From: Alphaproteobacteria bacterium
GTDB taxonomy: Bacteria > Pseudomonadota > Alphaproteobacteria > Rickettsiales > Rickettsiaceae
Direction: 5' to 3'
NCBI GenBank assembly: GCA_020630305.1
Contig: JAHDBQ010000049.1
Coordinates: 1-6,485, forward strand
DNA length: 6,485 nucleotides
The notes under the pieces are model-generated. The model was not told the origin of the DNA, searched no databases, and was given only the letters and a program-made list of their open reading frames with translations. Each line of letters starts with the position of its first letter. The stretch's first letter is position 1. Positions 1 to 5,918 of the stretch are shown one piece after another. The translations under genes were made by a program, and so were the position numbers.

Positions 1-1
1 A

Positions 2-190
2 AAAAATAATGAATTGAATTACTTTTGTGATCAGCTAATCTCGAAGTTGAAAGGTAAAGAGTTTTTTGCAGATGAGCATAAAGAAGATAAGATGAAGCAA
101 AAAATACGTAATATTTTTATTAAAACTAATCAAATATCAAAAAGTGAATTGCAAATTTTGCATGGAATTGTTAAGATCTTGGCCAAATAA
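2..190 (+). CDS. C-terminal end of a TrmJ-like tRNA/rRNA methyltransferase (partial, 5' end outside window)
   Basis: An open frame enters from the left edge and ends at TAA 188-190, giving the last 62 residues of a protein. The tail reads KIRNIFIKTNQISKSELQ followed by ILHGIVKIL. From memory this matches the C-terminal dimer-side helix of SpoU/TrmH-superfamily enzymes of the TrmJ (LasT/YfhQ) type, which end with an R-N/R-I/L-F-x-R/K...E-x-x-x-L-H/R-G-I pattern. TrmJ 2'-O-methylates tRNA at position 32. The knotted catalytic domain lies outside the window, so the name rests on a short tail. In E. coli trmJ lies directly upstream of the isc operon, so finding this tail 17 nt before hscB supports the call. 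No terminator is visible between it and hscB, so the two are probably co-transcribed. Another SpoU-family methyltransferase is the main alternative. Confidence 0.6.
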   Translation, partial: KNNELNYFCDQLISKLKGKEFFADEHKEDKMKQKIRNIFIKTNQISKSELQILHGIVKILAK

Positions 191-207
191 ATATAGGATA
201 TCCTTTT

Positions 208-714
208 ATGAATCATTATGAATTACTAGGAATTAAAGAAGCTTACAACTTGGACAAATCCCAGTTAAAAAGCCAGTATCTCAAGAAGCAGATGGAGTTT
301 CATCCTGACCGAGCTGCTGACCCTAATAATAAAATAGAATGCATAGAAAAAACTATGCAAATAAATGAGGCTTATAAAACTTTAAAGGATAAATTTTTAA
401 GAGCGGAATATTTGTTAAATAAACAAGGTATGGATTTAGAAAGCGAAGAGTCAAAAAAAGCTTTGCCTTTTGATGTTTTGGAAGAGATCATAGCACTACA
501 TGAGGAGGTTAATGAGACATCTGATCTTAACCGTCTGCAACAAATGCTTATCTCAAAAGAAAATGATCAGCAACAGATTGCAACTGAACTTGAAAAGTTA
601 TTTTTAAATAAAAATTATAAAAAGGCGCTTGAGGTTACTGTGCGCTTTAAGTATATTGTAAACCTTGCAAAAAATATAAAACAAAAGATAAAACATGCAG
701 ATAGTAGAAATTAA
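208..714 (+). CDS. hscB: Fe-S cluster assembly co-chaperone HscB (J-domain protein)
   Basis: 168 residues, close to the roughly 170 of E. coli HscB. Residues 1 to about 75 form an HscB-type J domain beginning MNHYELLGI, with the diagnostic HPD loop at 32-34 (FHPDR) and the final helix around QINEAYKTLKD. Residues from about 85 to 165 form the acidic helical C-terminal domain that binds the scaffold IscU (LEEIIALHEEVNE, then a late helix RFKYIVNLAKNIKQKI). HscB brings cluster-loaded IscU to HscA and stimulates its ATPase in the cytoplasm. The ATG at 208 is preceded by AGGA at 195-198 with 9 nt spacing, and the protein starts exactly where HscB proteins start. The 3' end overlaps hscA by 20 nt, which suggests translational coupling. 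The assignment is firm from domain content plus the following hscA and fdx. Confidence 0.96.
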   Translation: MNHYELLGIKEAYNLDKSQLKSQYLKKQMEFHPDRAADPNNKIECIEKTMQINEAYKTLKDKFLRAEYLLNKQGMDLESEESKKALPFDVLEEIIALHEEVNETSDLNRLQQMLISKENDQQQIATELEKLFLNKNYKKALEVTVRFKYIVNLAKNIKQKIKHADSRN

Positions 715-2545
715 CAATTCTCCAGAAAAGGAAAGTCAGGAAGAGCTAGTTTTGGGAATTGATTTCGGAACCACCAATTCGCTGATAGCAATCTCTGAAA
801 ATTATAAGGCAAAAGTAATTGCAATGCCAGATGGCAAGAAGGTTGTGCCATCAATTATCGGCTGGGATGATGATTTGCAATCCATAAAGATAGGTGATAA
901 AGATTCTGGCAAGCAATCTATCCGCTCTATAAAAAGGTTGCTTGCAAAATCATCTGCTGAAATAAGTGCAAATGAGCCTTTGCGCGCGATTGCAAAAGAT
1001 ATCTCTCTTGATAAAGAAGAGCCGAAAGTTTTGTTTAAGAAAGCAGAAAGCAGCCTTAATAAAACAAATGGAGAAAATGCGGAGCAGGGCGTTTCTTTAA
1101 CTCAGTTAGCATCTTATATATTTAAACACCTTAAAAACGGCGCTCAAAGTTCCCTAAATAAGGAAATAAAGAAGGTTGTTGTCTCAGTTCCTGCATATTT
1201 TGATGATGGCGCAAGGGGGCAGATAATGCTTGCTGCTAAACTTGCGGGGCTTGAGGTGATAAGACTAATTGCAGAGCCAACGGCTGCAGCTTACGCTTAT
1301 GGACTTAATAAAAAGCAAGAGGGCAGCTATTTAGTGTATGATCTTGGCGGAGGGACATTTGATGTTTCTATCTTGAACATGCATCAGGGTGTTTTGCAGG
1401 TTGTTGCAACTGGCGGTAACTCTATGCTTGGCGGCGATGATATTGATTATACGATTGCTAGATATTTATCAAATAGAGAGAATGCTGAGCTGACTAATGG
1501 TTTGATAAATGCGGCAAAAGAGTTAAAGCACCAGTTAACGGATAACCCGTTTGCAAAGATAGATTACTCCGGAAAGGAGATTGTACTCGATAATGCTGAA
1601 TTTGAAGATTGCACTCAGGAAATTGTTGATAAAAGCCTGCAAATTGCCAAGCAAGTACTTATGGACGCAGAAGACGTAGAAATTGATGGCATAATTTTGG
1701 TTGGCGGGTCAACTCGGACACCTTTGATTAAACGCAGGTTAGAGCAAGAATTTAAAGTAAAAATTTATGATGATCTAGATCCTGATTGCATAGTTGCTCT
1801 TGGGAGTGCTATGCAGGCAGAGAACCTCTCTTGCAAATCAAACTATTTGCTTATAGACGTTCTACCTCTTTCTGTAGGTCTTGAGCTTTATGGCGGCCTA
1901 ACAGAGAAAATAATTATGCGTAATACTCCTATTCCTTTTTCTGTTACTAAGGAATTTACCACTCACGTGGATAATCAAACTGGAATGAAATTCCATATAT
2001 TGCAAGGTGAACGAGAGATGGTAGAAGATTGCCGCTCATTAGCAAAATTTGAGCTAAGCGGTATAACTCCAGACAAGGCGGGTAGGGCGAAGATTGAGGT
2101 TGTGTTTTCTATTGATACTGACGGTGTTTTATCTGTCACTGCCAGAGATGCTCTCACTTCAAAAGCGCATAATATTGAGATAAAGCCAAGCTACGGCATT
2201 AGCGAGAATCAGGTGAATGATTTAATCGAGGATGCGTTTATGACTGCGCGCCAGGATTTTGAAGCTCGGAATTTGCAAGAAACTAGGTTAGAAGCCAAAG
2301 AGATTATTGCAGGAATAGAGAAAGCGCTGCTTGAAACTCCGGATATTTTAAACGAAAATGAAGCTTTAAAAATCAAAAATGCAATTAAAGCTTTACAAGA
2401 TTCAATAAATTTAGATAATCGTGATAGTATTTTGTCTAAAGTTGAGATTCTGAATAACCATGCAAGTGACTTTATTCAGAAGCATCTTGACAAAGGAGTA
2501 GAGCTTCATTTGAAGGGCAAGAAAATAGATAATTTAAAAATATAA
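695..2545 (+). CDS. hscA: Fe-S cluster assembly Hsp70 chaperone HscA
   Basis: 616 residues, the same length as I recall for E. coli HscA. Nucleotide-binding domain: phosphate-1 loop GIDFGTTNS at 21-29 (D23), VPAYFDDGAR at 165-174, IAEPTAAAYAYG at 192-203 (E194), phosphate-2 motif YDLGGGTFDVSIL at 215-227 (T221), adenosine loop ILVGGSTRTP at 334-343. The interdomain linker is DVLPLSVGLE (388-397), followed by the beta substrate-binding domain with QGERE at 437-441, and a helical lid from about residue 500. Catalytic residues expected from DnaK are all present. The extra 20 residues before GIDFGTT and the first residues MQIVEI are typical of HscA rather than DnaK. HscA recognises the LPPVK-type motif of IscU and uses ATP to promote cluster transfer. 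The ATG at 695 lies inside hscB, giving a 20-nt overlap; no strong Shine-Dalgarno is visible there, so coupling to hscB translation is likely. Confidence 0.97.
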   Translation: MQIVEINNSPEKESQEELVLGIDFGTTNSLIAISENYKAKVIAMPDGKKVVPSIIGWDDDLQSIKIGDKDSGKQSIRSIKRLLAKSSAEISANEPLRAIAKDISLDKEEPKVLFKKAESSLNKTNGENAEQGVSLTQLASYIFKHLKNGAQSSLNKEIKKVVVSVPAYFDDGARGQIMLAAKLAGLEVIRLIAEPTAAAYAYGLNKKQEGSYLVYDLGGGTFDVSILNMHQGVLQVVATGGNSMLGGDDIDYTIARYLSNRENAELTNGLINAAKELKHQLTDNPFAKIDYSGKEIVLDNAEFEDCTQEIVDKSLQIAKQVLMDAEDVEIDGIILVGGSTRTPLIKRRLEQEFKVKIYDDLDPDCIVALGSAMQAENLSCKSNYLLIDVLPLSVGLELYGGLTEKIIMRNTPIPFSVTKEFTTHVDNQTGMKFHILQGEREMVEDCRSLAKFELSGITPDKAGRAKIEVVFSIDTDGVLSVTARDALTSKAHNIEIKPSYGISENQVNDLIEDAFMTARQDFEARNLQETRLEAKEIIAGIEKALLETPDILNENEALKIKNAIKALQDSINLDNRDSILSKVEILNNHASDFIQKHLDKGVELHLKGKKIDNLKI

Positions 2546-2552
2546 GAAATAA

Positions 2553-2891
2553 ATGAGTGTAGAAAAAATAAAAGTAATTTTTGTTGAAGGTGAAAAAGAA
2601 ATTGAGGGAGAAACACTAGTTGGCCTTTCAATATTGGAGGTTGCGCATAATAATGAAATTGATTTGGAAGGGGCCTGCGAAGGTTCTCTAGCTTGCGCCA
2701 CTTGCCACGTTATCTTAGAAGAAGATGTTTATAATGGCCTGGAAGAGCCAGAAGAAGCAGAAGAAGATATGCTGGATCTTGCATTTGGGCTGACTAGAAC
2801 ATCTAGACTTGGTTGCCAGATAATACTAGCTAAAGAGCATGATGGTATGCGCATCACATTACCTTTTGCAACTCGTAATATAAATGTATAG
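2553..2891 (+). CDS. fdx: ISC-system [2Fe-2S] ferredoxin (adrenodoxin type)
   Basis: 112 residues, one longer than E. coli Fdx. The four cluster ligands are C42, C48, C51 and C88, in the adrenodoxin-type C-x5-C-x2-C...C arrangement ([15 protein letters not shown], then RLGCQI). The acidic stretch between residues 56 and 75 ([19 protein letters not shown]) is the conserved partner-binding helix region of this family. Fdx transfers electrons for cluster assembly and reductive coupling on IscU/IscA in the cytoplasm. The ATG at 2553 is the first possible start in this frame, because TAA occupies 2550-2552, and it lies 7 nt after the hscA stop. The ribosome-binding site is weak (AAGAAA). Position in hscB-hscA-fdx order confirms that this is the ISC ferredoxin and not a general electron carrier. 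Confidence 0.95.
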   Translation: MSVEKIKVIFVEGEKEIEGETLVGLSILEVAHNNEIDLEGACEGSLACATCHVILEEDVYNGLEEPEEAEEDMLDLAFGLTRTSRLGCQIILAKEHDGMRITLPFATRNINV

Positions 2892-2900
2892 AAGAAGAAA

Positions 2901-3857
2901 ATGATTAGAAAGTTTCTACTATTTTCTAGTTTAATTGTTCTTTCGTTATGGGTTGTTGGTGCTCATATTGTCAAATCACGCGTTAGAAAAGAGATTGAGT
3001 CTTCTAGCACTCAAAATCTATCTATATCATACAAAGATATTAAAATAGCGGGGTTTCCTTTTGGCTGGAAAATTAGACTGATTTCCCCTCAGCTTGTAGA
3101 TACTAATGCGGTTACTCATTTTAAATATAGCGCTGATGAAGTAAGTTTCAAATTTAATTACTTGCTAGATAAAGTAAGTATTAATATAGGAAAAATACTA
3201 ACTCTTGCCCTTATTCATGATAGGGAAGAGCCTCCTCGTGACTTTTTGAATTCAGAAGAGGATATGATTATTGATGTAAATTTTAAAAAATCATTAGCAT
3301 TATCTGATGCAAAAAATTATCGCTTAGAAACTAAAATAGTCAAGCTTGATAATAGAAAGATTGTCTATACTCATAATGACGGTCAAATAATTGATTTTGA
3401 TCTTTTGAATCTATATTTTGATGTTAATGATAAAAATGATGTTGAGTCTCTTTTTGACATAAAAGCAAATATAGACTCTTCCTATGAATTACCATTTAAT
3501 GACATACATCTAAGCAGTCATATTACTTATCATAATGAAGATGCAGAAAGTGCTCATGAATTTAATATAACAAGAATTGATGTTATGCTCGATAAAGAAG
3601 AAGAGTCGCAAATGCACTTCAAAGGCAATGTTGGTATTAGTAAAAATGGAGTTCATCTAGTTGATATTCATAGTAAAATAGAAAATTATTCCAAAATTAT
3701 AAATAAAATACCTTTCTATGGAACACCTATTAATTTATTTTCTCAGGTTGATTATTTGATAAATCAATCAAACGATGCTAACGAAAGGAATTGGCATATT
3801 AAATTTAATAAAAAGGATGGTCTCACTATAAACGATATTAAAACTACCGATCTATAG
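2901..3857 (+). CDS. DUF2125-like membrane-anchored protein of unknown function
   Basis: 318 residues. Residues 1-4 are basic, and a hydrophobic segment at about 5-24 (FLLFSSLIVLSLWVVGAHIV) is an uncleaved signal anchor, so the rest should face the periplasm. Next comes ISYKDIKIAGFPFGWKI (42-58) followed by ISPQL; a 'GFPF' turn after a short amphipathic strand and before a proline-containing strand is the hallmark I associate with alphaproteobacterial DUF2125 proteins. The remainder alternates short hydrophobic strands with many D/N/K/E residues and suggests a beta-rich fold. No catalytic motif or conserved cysteines are apparent. The start at 2901 lies 9 nt after fdx, behind a purine-rich GAAGAAGAAA, so it is most likely the last gene of the isc unit. 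The C-terminus (DGLTINDIKTTDL) stops abruptly where I would expect more strands, so a truncated tail is possible. Family assignment is moderate; function is unknown. Confidence 0.6.
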   Translation: MIRKFLLFSSLIVLSLWVVGAHIVKSRVRKEIESSSTQNLSISYKDIKIAGFPFGWKIRLISPQLVDTNAVTHFKYSADEVSFKFNYLLDKVSINIGKILTLALIHDREEPPRDFLNSEEDMIIDVNFKKSLALSDAKNYRLETKIVKLDNRKIVYTHNDGQIIDFDLLNLYFDVNDKNDVESLFDIKANIDSSYELPFNDIHLSSHITYHNEDAESAHEFNITRIDVMLDKEEESQMHFKGNVGISKNGVHLVDIHSKIENYSKIINKIPFYGTPINLFSQVDYLINQSNDANERNWHIKFNKKDGLTINDIKTTDL

Positions 3858-3888
3858 ATGAGGTAAAATTGTTCTTAAAAAAGTTGAT

Positions 3889-3939
3889 AAGATATTTTTT
3901 TGCTAATATTGAAAAAAATATCTTGCGTTCTTTTTCTCT
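3889..3939 (+). terminator. AT-rich perfect hairpin, probable terminator of the hscBA-fdx unit
   Basis: AAGATATTTTTTT (3889-3901) is perfectly inverted as AAAAAAATATCTT (3912-3924), giving a 13-bp stem with a 10-nt loop, 31 nt after the stop of the DUF2125-like gene. It is followed by the U-rich GCGTTCTTTTTCTCT (3925-3939). The stem has only one G-C pair, so it is weaker than a textbook intrinsic terminator, but a perfect 13-bp match in the right place is unlikely to be accidental even in AT-rich DNA. Function is inferred. Confidence 0.45.
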
Positions 3940-3963
3940 GAATATATTATAAGGACATGAGTT

Positions 3964-3992
3964 TTTTAAGAGCTTTTTATAAGCGCTTAAAA
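3964..3992 (+). repeat. Imperfect inverted repeat overlapping the csp promoter -35
   Basis: TTTTAAGAGCTT (3964-3975) and AAGCGCTTAAAA (3981-3992) pair over 12 positions with one A-G mismatch and a 5-nt loop. The right arm contains the palindrome AAGCGCTT (3981-3988) and covers the putative -35 element at 3987-3992. It is not followed by a T-run on either strand, so it is a poor terminator. It could be an operator for the downstream promoter or a chance repeat. Confidence 0.3.
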
Positions 3993-4015
3993 GATATATT
4001 ATTTTATACTATAAT
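3987..4015 (+). promoter_or_regulatory. Putative sigma70-type promoter of the cold-shock gene
   Basis: A perfect -10 TATAAT lies at 4010-4015, 17 nt after TTAAAA (3987-3992; 4 of 6 matches to TTGACA). Transcription would start near 4022 and give a 5' leader of about 160 nt before the csp start codon. Such promoters arise by chance in AT-rich DNA, but this one has a perfect -10, optimal spacing, and lies between an apparent terminator and a structured leader. Confidence 0.5.
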
Positions 4016-4021
4016 ACCTTT

Positions 4022-4181
4022 AAAGTTACAATACTCCTGACGTTTAGTTAAAGAGCCCTTTGAAGACAGTTATTTTAATATCAAGGCTCTAAGTTCCGGA
4101 TGCACTTTTGTTTTAGTGTGTCCATAATAAATCACTTCGCAAATTAGCGAAGTAATAATAAATGTTTAAGGAGAAAAAAAC
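4022..4181 (+). promoter_or_regulatory. Long structured 5' leader of the cold-shock gene, with cold-box-like element
   Basis: No coding frame is evident. TGACGTTTAG (4038-4047) followed by TTAAAG resembles the E. coli cspA cold box (UGACGUACAGA, 8 of 11 matches by eye). Three stem-loops follow. The first pairs AGAGCC (4052-4057, plus interrupted pairs to 4063) with GGCTCT (4085-4090). The second pairs GGATGCACT (4098-4106) with AGTGTGTCC (4115-4123) using two G-U pairs. The third pairs ACTTCGC (4134-4140) with GCGAAGT (4147-4153). The Shine-Dalgarno AAGGAG (4168-4173) lies 8 nt before the ATG, outside these hairpins. CTCCT at 4034-4038 is exactly complementary to AGGAG at 4169-4173 and could mask it in another fold. 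Length and layout recall the temperature-responsive leaders of enterobacterial cspA. The regulatory role is inferred. Confidence 0.5.
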
Positions 4182-4385
4182 ATGGCAACAGGAAAAGTTA
4201 AATGGTTTAACGCAGAAAAAAGATTTGGATTCATTCAGCCTGATGATGGAGGTAAAGATGTATTCGTACATATGACTTCACTTGAGAGAGCTGGCTTGCA
4301 CCATCTTGATGATGATCAAAAAGTAAGCTACGAAACCGAAGAGCAAAAAGGTAAAATTTCAGCAGTGAAAATTGAACTACTGTAA
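4182..4385 (+). CDS. Cold-shock domain protein (CspA family)
   Basis: 67 residues, a single cold-shock domain and the usual length for bacterial Csp proteins. Single-stranded nucleic-acid binding motifs: RNP1 KRFGFI at 13-18 (usual K-G-F-G-F-I, here G to R at residue 14) and RNP2 VFVH at 27-30. The start [10 protein letters not shown] and the middle [15 protein letters not shown] are typical of alphaproteobacterial members. These proteins melt RNA secondary structure, assist translation at low temperature and can act as transcription antiterminators. The start is supported by AAGGAG (4168-4173) with 8 nt spacing. The gene is monocistronic or nearly so: it has its own promoter and long leader upstream and a strong intrinsic terminator 21 nt after the stop. 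Which csp paralogue it is cannot be told from sequence alone, so no specific symbol is given. Confidence 0.93.
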   Translation: MATGKVKWFNAEKRFGFIQPDDGGKDVFVHMTSLERAGLHHLDDDQKVSYETEEQKGKISAVKIELL

Positions 4386-4400
4386 TTTACTTTATATATT
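4372..4400 (+). promoter_or_regulatory. Possible promoter for the methyltransferase gene, within the csp 3' end
   Basis: TTGAAC (4372-4377) and TATATT (4395-4400) are separated by 17 nt (4 of 6 and 5 of 6 consensus matches). Initiation would fall near 4407, exactly at the base of the csp terminator hairpin, so the methyltransferase mRNA would begin with that hairpin. There is no room for a promoter between the terminator T-run (ends 4442) and the ATG at 4466. Weak evidence in an AT-rich background. Confidence 0.28.
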
Positions 4401-4406
4401 ACTTTT

Positions 4407-4442
4407 AGCGCTACGTCTATTGCGGATGTAGCGCTTTTTTTT
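4407..4442 (+). terminator. Strong intrinsic terminator after the csp gene
   Basis: AGCGCTACGTC (4407-4417) pairs with GATGTAGCGCT (4425-4435) over 11 bp including one G-T wobble, with a 7-nt loop, followed at once by eight T (4435-4442). It lies 21 nt after the csp stop codon. This is a textbook Rho-independent terminator and the most GC-rich stem in the window. Confidence 0.88.
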
Positions 4443-4465
4443 AAGGAAAATTTAAGGGGTGCCCT

Positions 4466-5263
4466 ATGAAAAACGAAATTCTAGATAAAGCAAATTATGG
4501 CAGCTTTGGCGTATGTGCAGCTGATATTTCATCAAATGTACCGCAAGTAAAGTTGCCTGAAGCTGTTAGAGATGAGCTTCCAACTTTGAACCGAACTGGC
4601 TATATGAAGCTTGAGCTTGACGAATATAGTAAAGAGTTTGTTTCTGAAGAGGCTTCTCCTGATGATATTTCTTTAGAGATTGGTCCTGCTTATGGGTATG
4701 GTACGCTCAAAGCGCTGAATGCAGGTCGAAAGATTATAGCTGCGGATATTGGCAGCGAGCATCTTGCATATATTTATCATCAAGCCCCAGCGGACCTGAA
4801 GACGAATTTGTATCTGTATCATGGATCATTCCCCAGCGAAATTGATCTGCCTGAGAATTCTTTGAAATCAATTTTGATATCTAGGGTGATGCATTTCCTA
4901 AGACCAGATGAATTTGTGCTGGCTTTGCAAAAAATACATAAATGGTTAGTTAGCGGGGGCAAGATGTATTGTACGGTTGTTAGCCCTTACCACGTTACTT
5001 ATAAAGGAGAGGTGCTTAAGTTATATCAAGAAAGGCAGAAGGCCGGTGACAAATGGCCGGGAGTGTTAGAGGATATGTGGAAATATGCGCCTAAGCACAA
5101 GCCATTTACAGATAAATTCTTTCATGTTTTTGATATTCCGCAAATTGAGCAATTGTTACCTGAATATGGATTTAAAATTGAAAAAATTAGCTTATTTGAT
5201 TATTATAACGACATAGATGGAAATGATAAAGGGCATCTTGGCTTTACGGCAATAAAGTTATAG
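4466..5263 (+). CDS. Class I SAM-dependent methyltransferase, substrate unknown
   Basis: 265 residues. A Rossmann-type methyltransferase core is visible: motif I LEIGPAYGYGT at 70-80 (the glycine-rich SAM loop), motif II IIAADI at 90-95 (acidic D94 for the SAM ribose), a SFPSEIDLPENSLKSIL segment at 121-137 (post-II/motif IV region), ISRVMHFLRPDEF at 138-150, and GGKMYCTVVSP at 164-174 for the strand after the 'leader-like' helix. About 65 residues precede motif I, and an insertion rich in K/W/Y (180-215) lies before the last strands. These flanks would set substrate choice and I do not recognise them. No signal peptide or membrane segment is seen, so it is probably cytosolic or, in an intracellular bacterium, possibly exported. 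The start has AAGGGG (4454-4459) at 6 nt spacing. It begins 23 nt after the csp terminator, so expression requires readthrough or the promoter suggested at 4372-4400. Confidence 0.8.
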   Translation: MKNEILDKANYGSFGVCAADISSNVPQVKLPEAVRDELPTLNRTGYMKLELDEYSKEFVSEEASPDDISLEIGPAYGYGTLKALNAGRKIIAADIGSEHLAYIYHQAPADLKTNLYLYHGSFPSEIDLPENSLKSILISRVMHFLRPDEFVLALQKIHKWLVSGGKMYCTVVSPYHVTYKGEVLKLYQERQKAGDKWPGVLEDMWKYAPKHKPFTDKFFHVFDIPQIEQLLPEYGFKIEKISLFDYYNDIDGNDKGHLGFTAIKL

Positions 5264-5281
5264 CAAATTATAAAGTTCCTC

Positions 5282-5310
5282 TTGACCTCAAGCCTAAAAT
5301 TAGAAATAAT
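5282..5310 (+). promoter_or_regulatory. Near-consensus promoter of the uracil-DNA glycosylase gene
   Basis: TTGACC (5282-5287) is separated by 17 nt from AATAAT (5305-5310); each box matches the sigma70 consensus at 5 of 6 positions. The start site would be near 5317, leaving a leader of about 55 nt before the ATG at 5372. The -35 box lies inside the small palindrome CTTGA-CC-TCAAG (5281-5292), which may be incidental. The rest of the 108-nt gap (5264-5371) shows nothing else recognisable. Confidence 0.45.
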
Positions 5311-5371
5311 CTTGGTATTGAGACTACTCTGAATGAGCCCCTGCTATATTTAAGTTAAAAAATATTCTTTT

Positions 5372-5908
5372 ATGAAACAGTTACAAAAAAAGTTAGATCA
5401 TATAAAATGGCTAAAAACCATGGGGGTAGATTATTACTCTTCATATGGCAAAGACAAAAACAAAGATTTGTTTGAGGAGGTGTCTAAAAGAAAAGCTGAG
5501 ATCAGTGAAATTAAACAGAAGCAGCAAATTGAAGAAATAAGTAACGATCAAGGGCGTCAGGATACAAAAGCTGCTAGCGGCAAATCTGTTATCCCTGCTT
5601 TAAAGCCATTAACAAAAACTGCTACATCTAAAGCAAAAGCAAAGTTTGATGAAAGCCAGTTTCAAGAAGCATCTAGAGCCCTTGCAGATAAAGTAACTAC
5701 CCTTGAGGAGCTGCAGAATATTGTTGAAAATTTCGACGGTTGTGACTTAAAGAAGTTTGCAAAAAGCACGGTCTTTGCCCAAGGTGACAAGAATGCCGAT
5801 ATCCTGCTCATTGGTGAGGCTCCTGGCGCTACAGAGGATGAGCAGGGCATTCCTTTTTGTGGCGAAAGTGGGGTGCTGCTTGATAAAATGATGGAGTCTA
5901 TTCTCTAG
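5372..5908 (+). CDS. N-terminal fragment of family 4 uracil-DNA glycosylase (frame 1 of the split gene)
   Basis: 178 residues. Residues 1-25 (LDHIKWLKTMGVDYY) match the N-terminal helix of alphaproteobacterial family 4 enzymes. Residues 30-100 are a charged, low-complexity K/E/Q/A linker. The glycosylase fold starts near 105, with FDGC at 121-124 (C124), TVFAQG at 133-138, and the uracil-binding/catalytic motif 1 GEAPGATEDEQGIPFCG from 148 (E149, D156), ending in GVLLDKMMESIL. The Thermotoga-type enzyme has a C-x2-C pair where this protein has only C124 (CDLK), as I recall for other alphaproteobacterial members. The ATG at 5372 has no clear Shine-Dalgarno. Alone, this piece lacks the HPAFLLR motif and should be inactive. 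Confidence 0.75.
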   Translation: MKQLQKKLDHIKWLKTMGVDYYSSYGKDKNKDLFEEVSKRKAEISEIKQKQQIEEISNDQGRQDTKAASGKSVIPALKPLTKTATSKAKAKFDESQFQEASRALADKVTTLEELQNIVENFDGCDLKKFAKSTVFAQGDKNADILLIGEAPGATEDEQGIPFCGESGVLLDKMMESIL

Positions 5909-5918
5909 GGAAAATAAT

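Noticed and set aside
1975..2157. Open frame of 60 codons on the minus strand inside hscA
   Set aside because: It lies wholly opposite the conserved substrate-binding domain of hscA, shows no recognisable motif, and is explained by the codon pattern of the true gene.
3845..3952. Alternative plus frame continuing past the DUF2125-like stop (YRSIDEVKLFLKK...)
   Set aside because: Considered as a frameshifted C-terminus, but the sequence is lysine-rich, does not look like the expected beta strands, and runs across the 13-bp hairpin.
3858..4181. Possible independent small RNA or small protein in the gap before csp
   Set aside because: The last 160 nt are better explained as the csp leader with its own promoter and SD; no stand-alone terminator or small frame with an SD is present before the csp start.
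5662..5850. Open frame of 62 codons on the minus strand inside the glycosylase gene
   Set aside because: Serine/phenylalanine-rich antisense shadow of the conserved motif 1 region; no ribosome-binding site or family resemblance.
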